Assembly (NCBI RefSeq): GCF_018531145.1
Contig: NZ_JAHDSZ010000002.1
Location: 62,001-126,000 of the forward strand
Direction of reading: 5' to 3'
Source: Canibacter zhuwentaonis
GTDB lineage: Bacteria > Actinomycetota > Actinomycetes > Actinomycetales > Microbacteriaceae
Length of the DNA stretch: 64,000 nt
Shown: positions 63,331 to 64,000 of the stretch, piece after piece
Layout: every line of letters starts with the position of its first letter
How positions within the stretch are numbered: the stretch's first letter is position 1
Made by a program: the position numbers and the translations under genes
The notes under the pieces: generated by a model
Databases searched by the model: none
What the model was told of the DNA's origin: nothing
What the model saw: only the letters and a program-made list of their open reading frames with translations

Positions 63331-64000
63331 CTACGGCAGGCGCAGCATTACTTCCTGCGCGGCTGAGGCAACCAGGACGCCCTGCTCGTTATAAAACTTA
63401 CCCTGCGTGAGAGCCCTGCCGTGCCCGGCATTCACGGTGTGCAACTCGTACAGCAACCACTCATTAACGTTGAAATCGGAGTGAAACCACACTGCAAAAT
63501 CTAGGCTCGCGCATTTCATTCCGGGGGTGAGCCACGATCTACCAAATCCGCGCAGCGCGGGTTCCATGAACAGGTAGTCGCTAACATAAATGAGTGCAGC
63601 CCGATGCAGCAGGGCGCTCTCTGGCAGTGCTGCTATTGTTTTAATCCACACGTGCTGTGTTGTTTGCTGCTTGGGCACAGACTGCATAACATCGCCTTCA
63701 ACATAGCGAAAATCAAAGGGGCGCGTGAGTATATCCGCGCCTGCGGGCAGGTGGGATAGGTGTCGGTAGGTGTCGCGCAGCGATGGTATCTCGGTGGGCG
63801 CAGTAAGCGTGCTCAAATCAAAACTGTCACTGAATGATTCGCCATCTGTTGGGCGTTGGTGCGACGCGATCATTGACATAATCGGCACATCACCCTGATA
63901 CCCCTGGGCGCGCCGGGTAGCAAAAGTGCCGCCGGTGAAAATTTCTTCCACGTTAAACGCGGTCTGTTTTGAAGCGTCACCGGGGCGCATAAAATAGCCG
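63331..64000 (-). CDS. tesB: Acyl-CoA thioesterase II (TesB-like), N-terminus beyond window
   Basis: The visible part starts inside the protein at GYFMRPGD and runs 222 residues to the stop. It holds the end of the first hotdog domain (TGGTFATRRAQGYQGD) and the second hotdog domain: AALIYVSDYLFMEPALR with the catalytic Asp, LDFAVWFHSDFNVNEWLLYE, GHGRALTQGKFYNEQGVLVASAAQE. All are TesB hallmarks. It hydrolyses medium- and long-chain acyl-CoA. About 70-80 residues are missing to the right. Confidence 0.93.
   Translation of the reverse strand, partial: GYFMRPGDASKQTAFNVEEIFTGGTFATRRAQGYQGDVPIMSMIASHQRPTDGESFSDSFDLSTLTAPTEIPSLRDTYRHLSHLPAGADILTRPFDFRYVEGDVMQSVPKQQTTQHVWIKTIAALPESALLHRAALIYVSDYLFMEPALRGFGRSWLTPGMKCASLDFAVWFHSDFNVNEWLLYELHTVNAGHGRALTQGKFYNEQGVLVASAAQEVMLRLP

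Overview
The window is a gene-dense stretch of a chromosome from a Gram-positive actinobacterium. Three arrangements point there: a full division and cell-wall (dcw) cluster running mraZ-rsmH-ftsL-ftsI-murF-mraY-murD-ftsW-murG-murC-ftsQ-ftsZ-sepF-yggT-divIVA; a class II DAHP synthase / PknL-type kinase / Rv2175c-like regulator / prenyl synthase / DUF3040 block, as in mycobacteria and corynebacteria; and a garA-ftsR-MerR block. Moderate GC, many GTG starts and extensive start/stop overlaps suggest a Micrococcales (Microbacteriaceae-like) lineage of lower GC than usual. Genus cannot be fixed by reading alone. No rRNA, tRNA, IS element, prophage or CRISPR array was recognised.

Layout. 1-5.1 kb (minus strand): 3'-truncated PutA, a succinate-semialdehyde-type dehydrogenase and an MFS exporter. 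5.3-11.4 kb (plus): a four-gene 'anchored-repeat' ABC transporter operon (lipoprotein binding protein, surface protein, ATPase, and a permease fused to a surface protein), preceded by a strong promoter overlapped by a Fur-family-like palindrome. 11.5-15.3 kb: a 40-residue ORF coupled by ATGA overlap to a 1214-residue RecB-like nuclease/SF1 helicase. 15.3-17.6 kb (minus): amidohydrolase and an Ala-rich hypothetical protein. 17.7-24.1 kb: complete Mrp Na+/H+ antiporter operon (A/B fusion, C, D, E, F, G). 24.2-26.9 kb: GarA, FtsR, a second MerR protein, and ParA on the opposite strand. 27.2-31.9 kb: peptide deformylase, long-chain acyl-CoA ligase, PlsC and DAHP synthase. 32.1-36.1 kb: PASTA kinase, Rv2175c-like protein, prenyl diphosphate synthase, DUF3040 protein. 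36.5-53.0 kb: dcw cluster and lspA. 53.0-59.0 kb: rluD, dnaE, nadE, msrA. 59.3-64 kb: ssb paralogue, lipoprotein, ettA, alpha/beta hydrolase and a 5'-truncated TesB.

The most unusual part is the transporter operon. Copies of one surface domain appear in three of its four proteins. The permease carries a C-terminal surface protein behind what looks like an internal signal peptide. The binding protein has the surface domain inserted in apparently permuted order and has Gln where metal-binding relatives have His at two ligand positions. Other notable points are paired inverted MraZ-type boxes before mraZ, degenerate ~50-bp tandem repeats beside them, a KTG-to-KTA change in FtsI, a long hairpin leader before ssb, a decayed copy of the def 3' end, and clustering of the hexamer GCGGAT in non-coding gaps.
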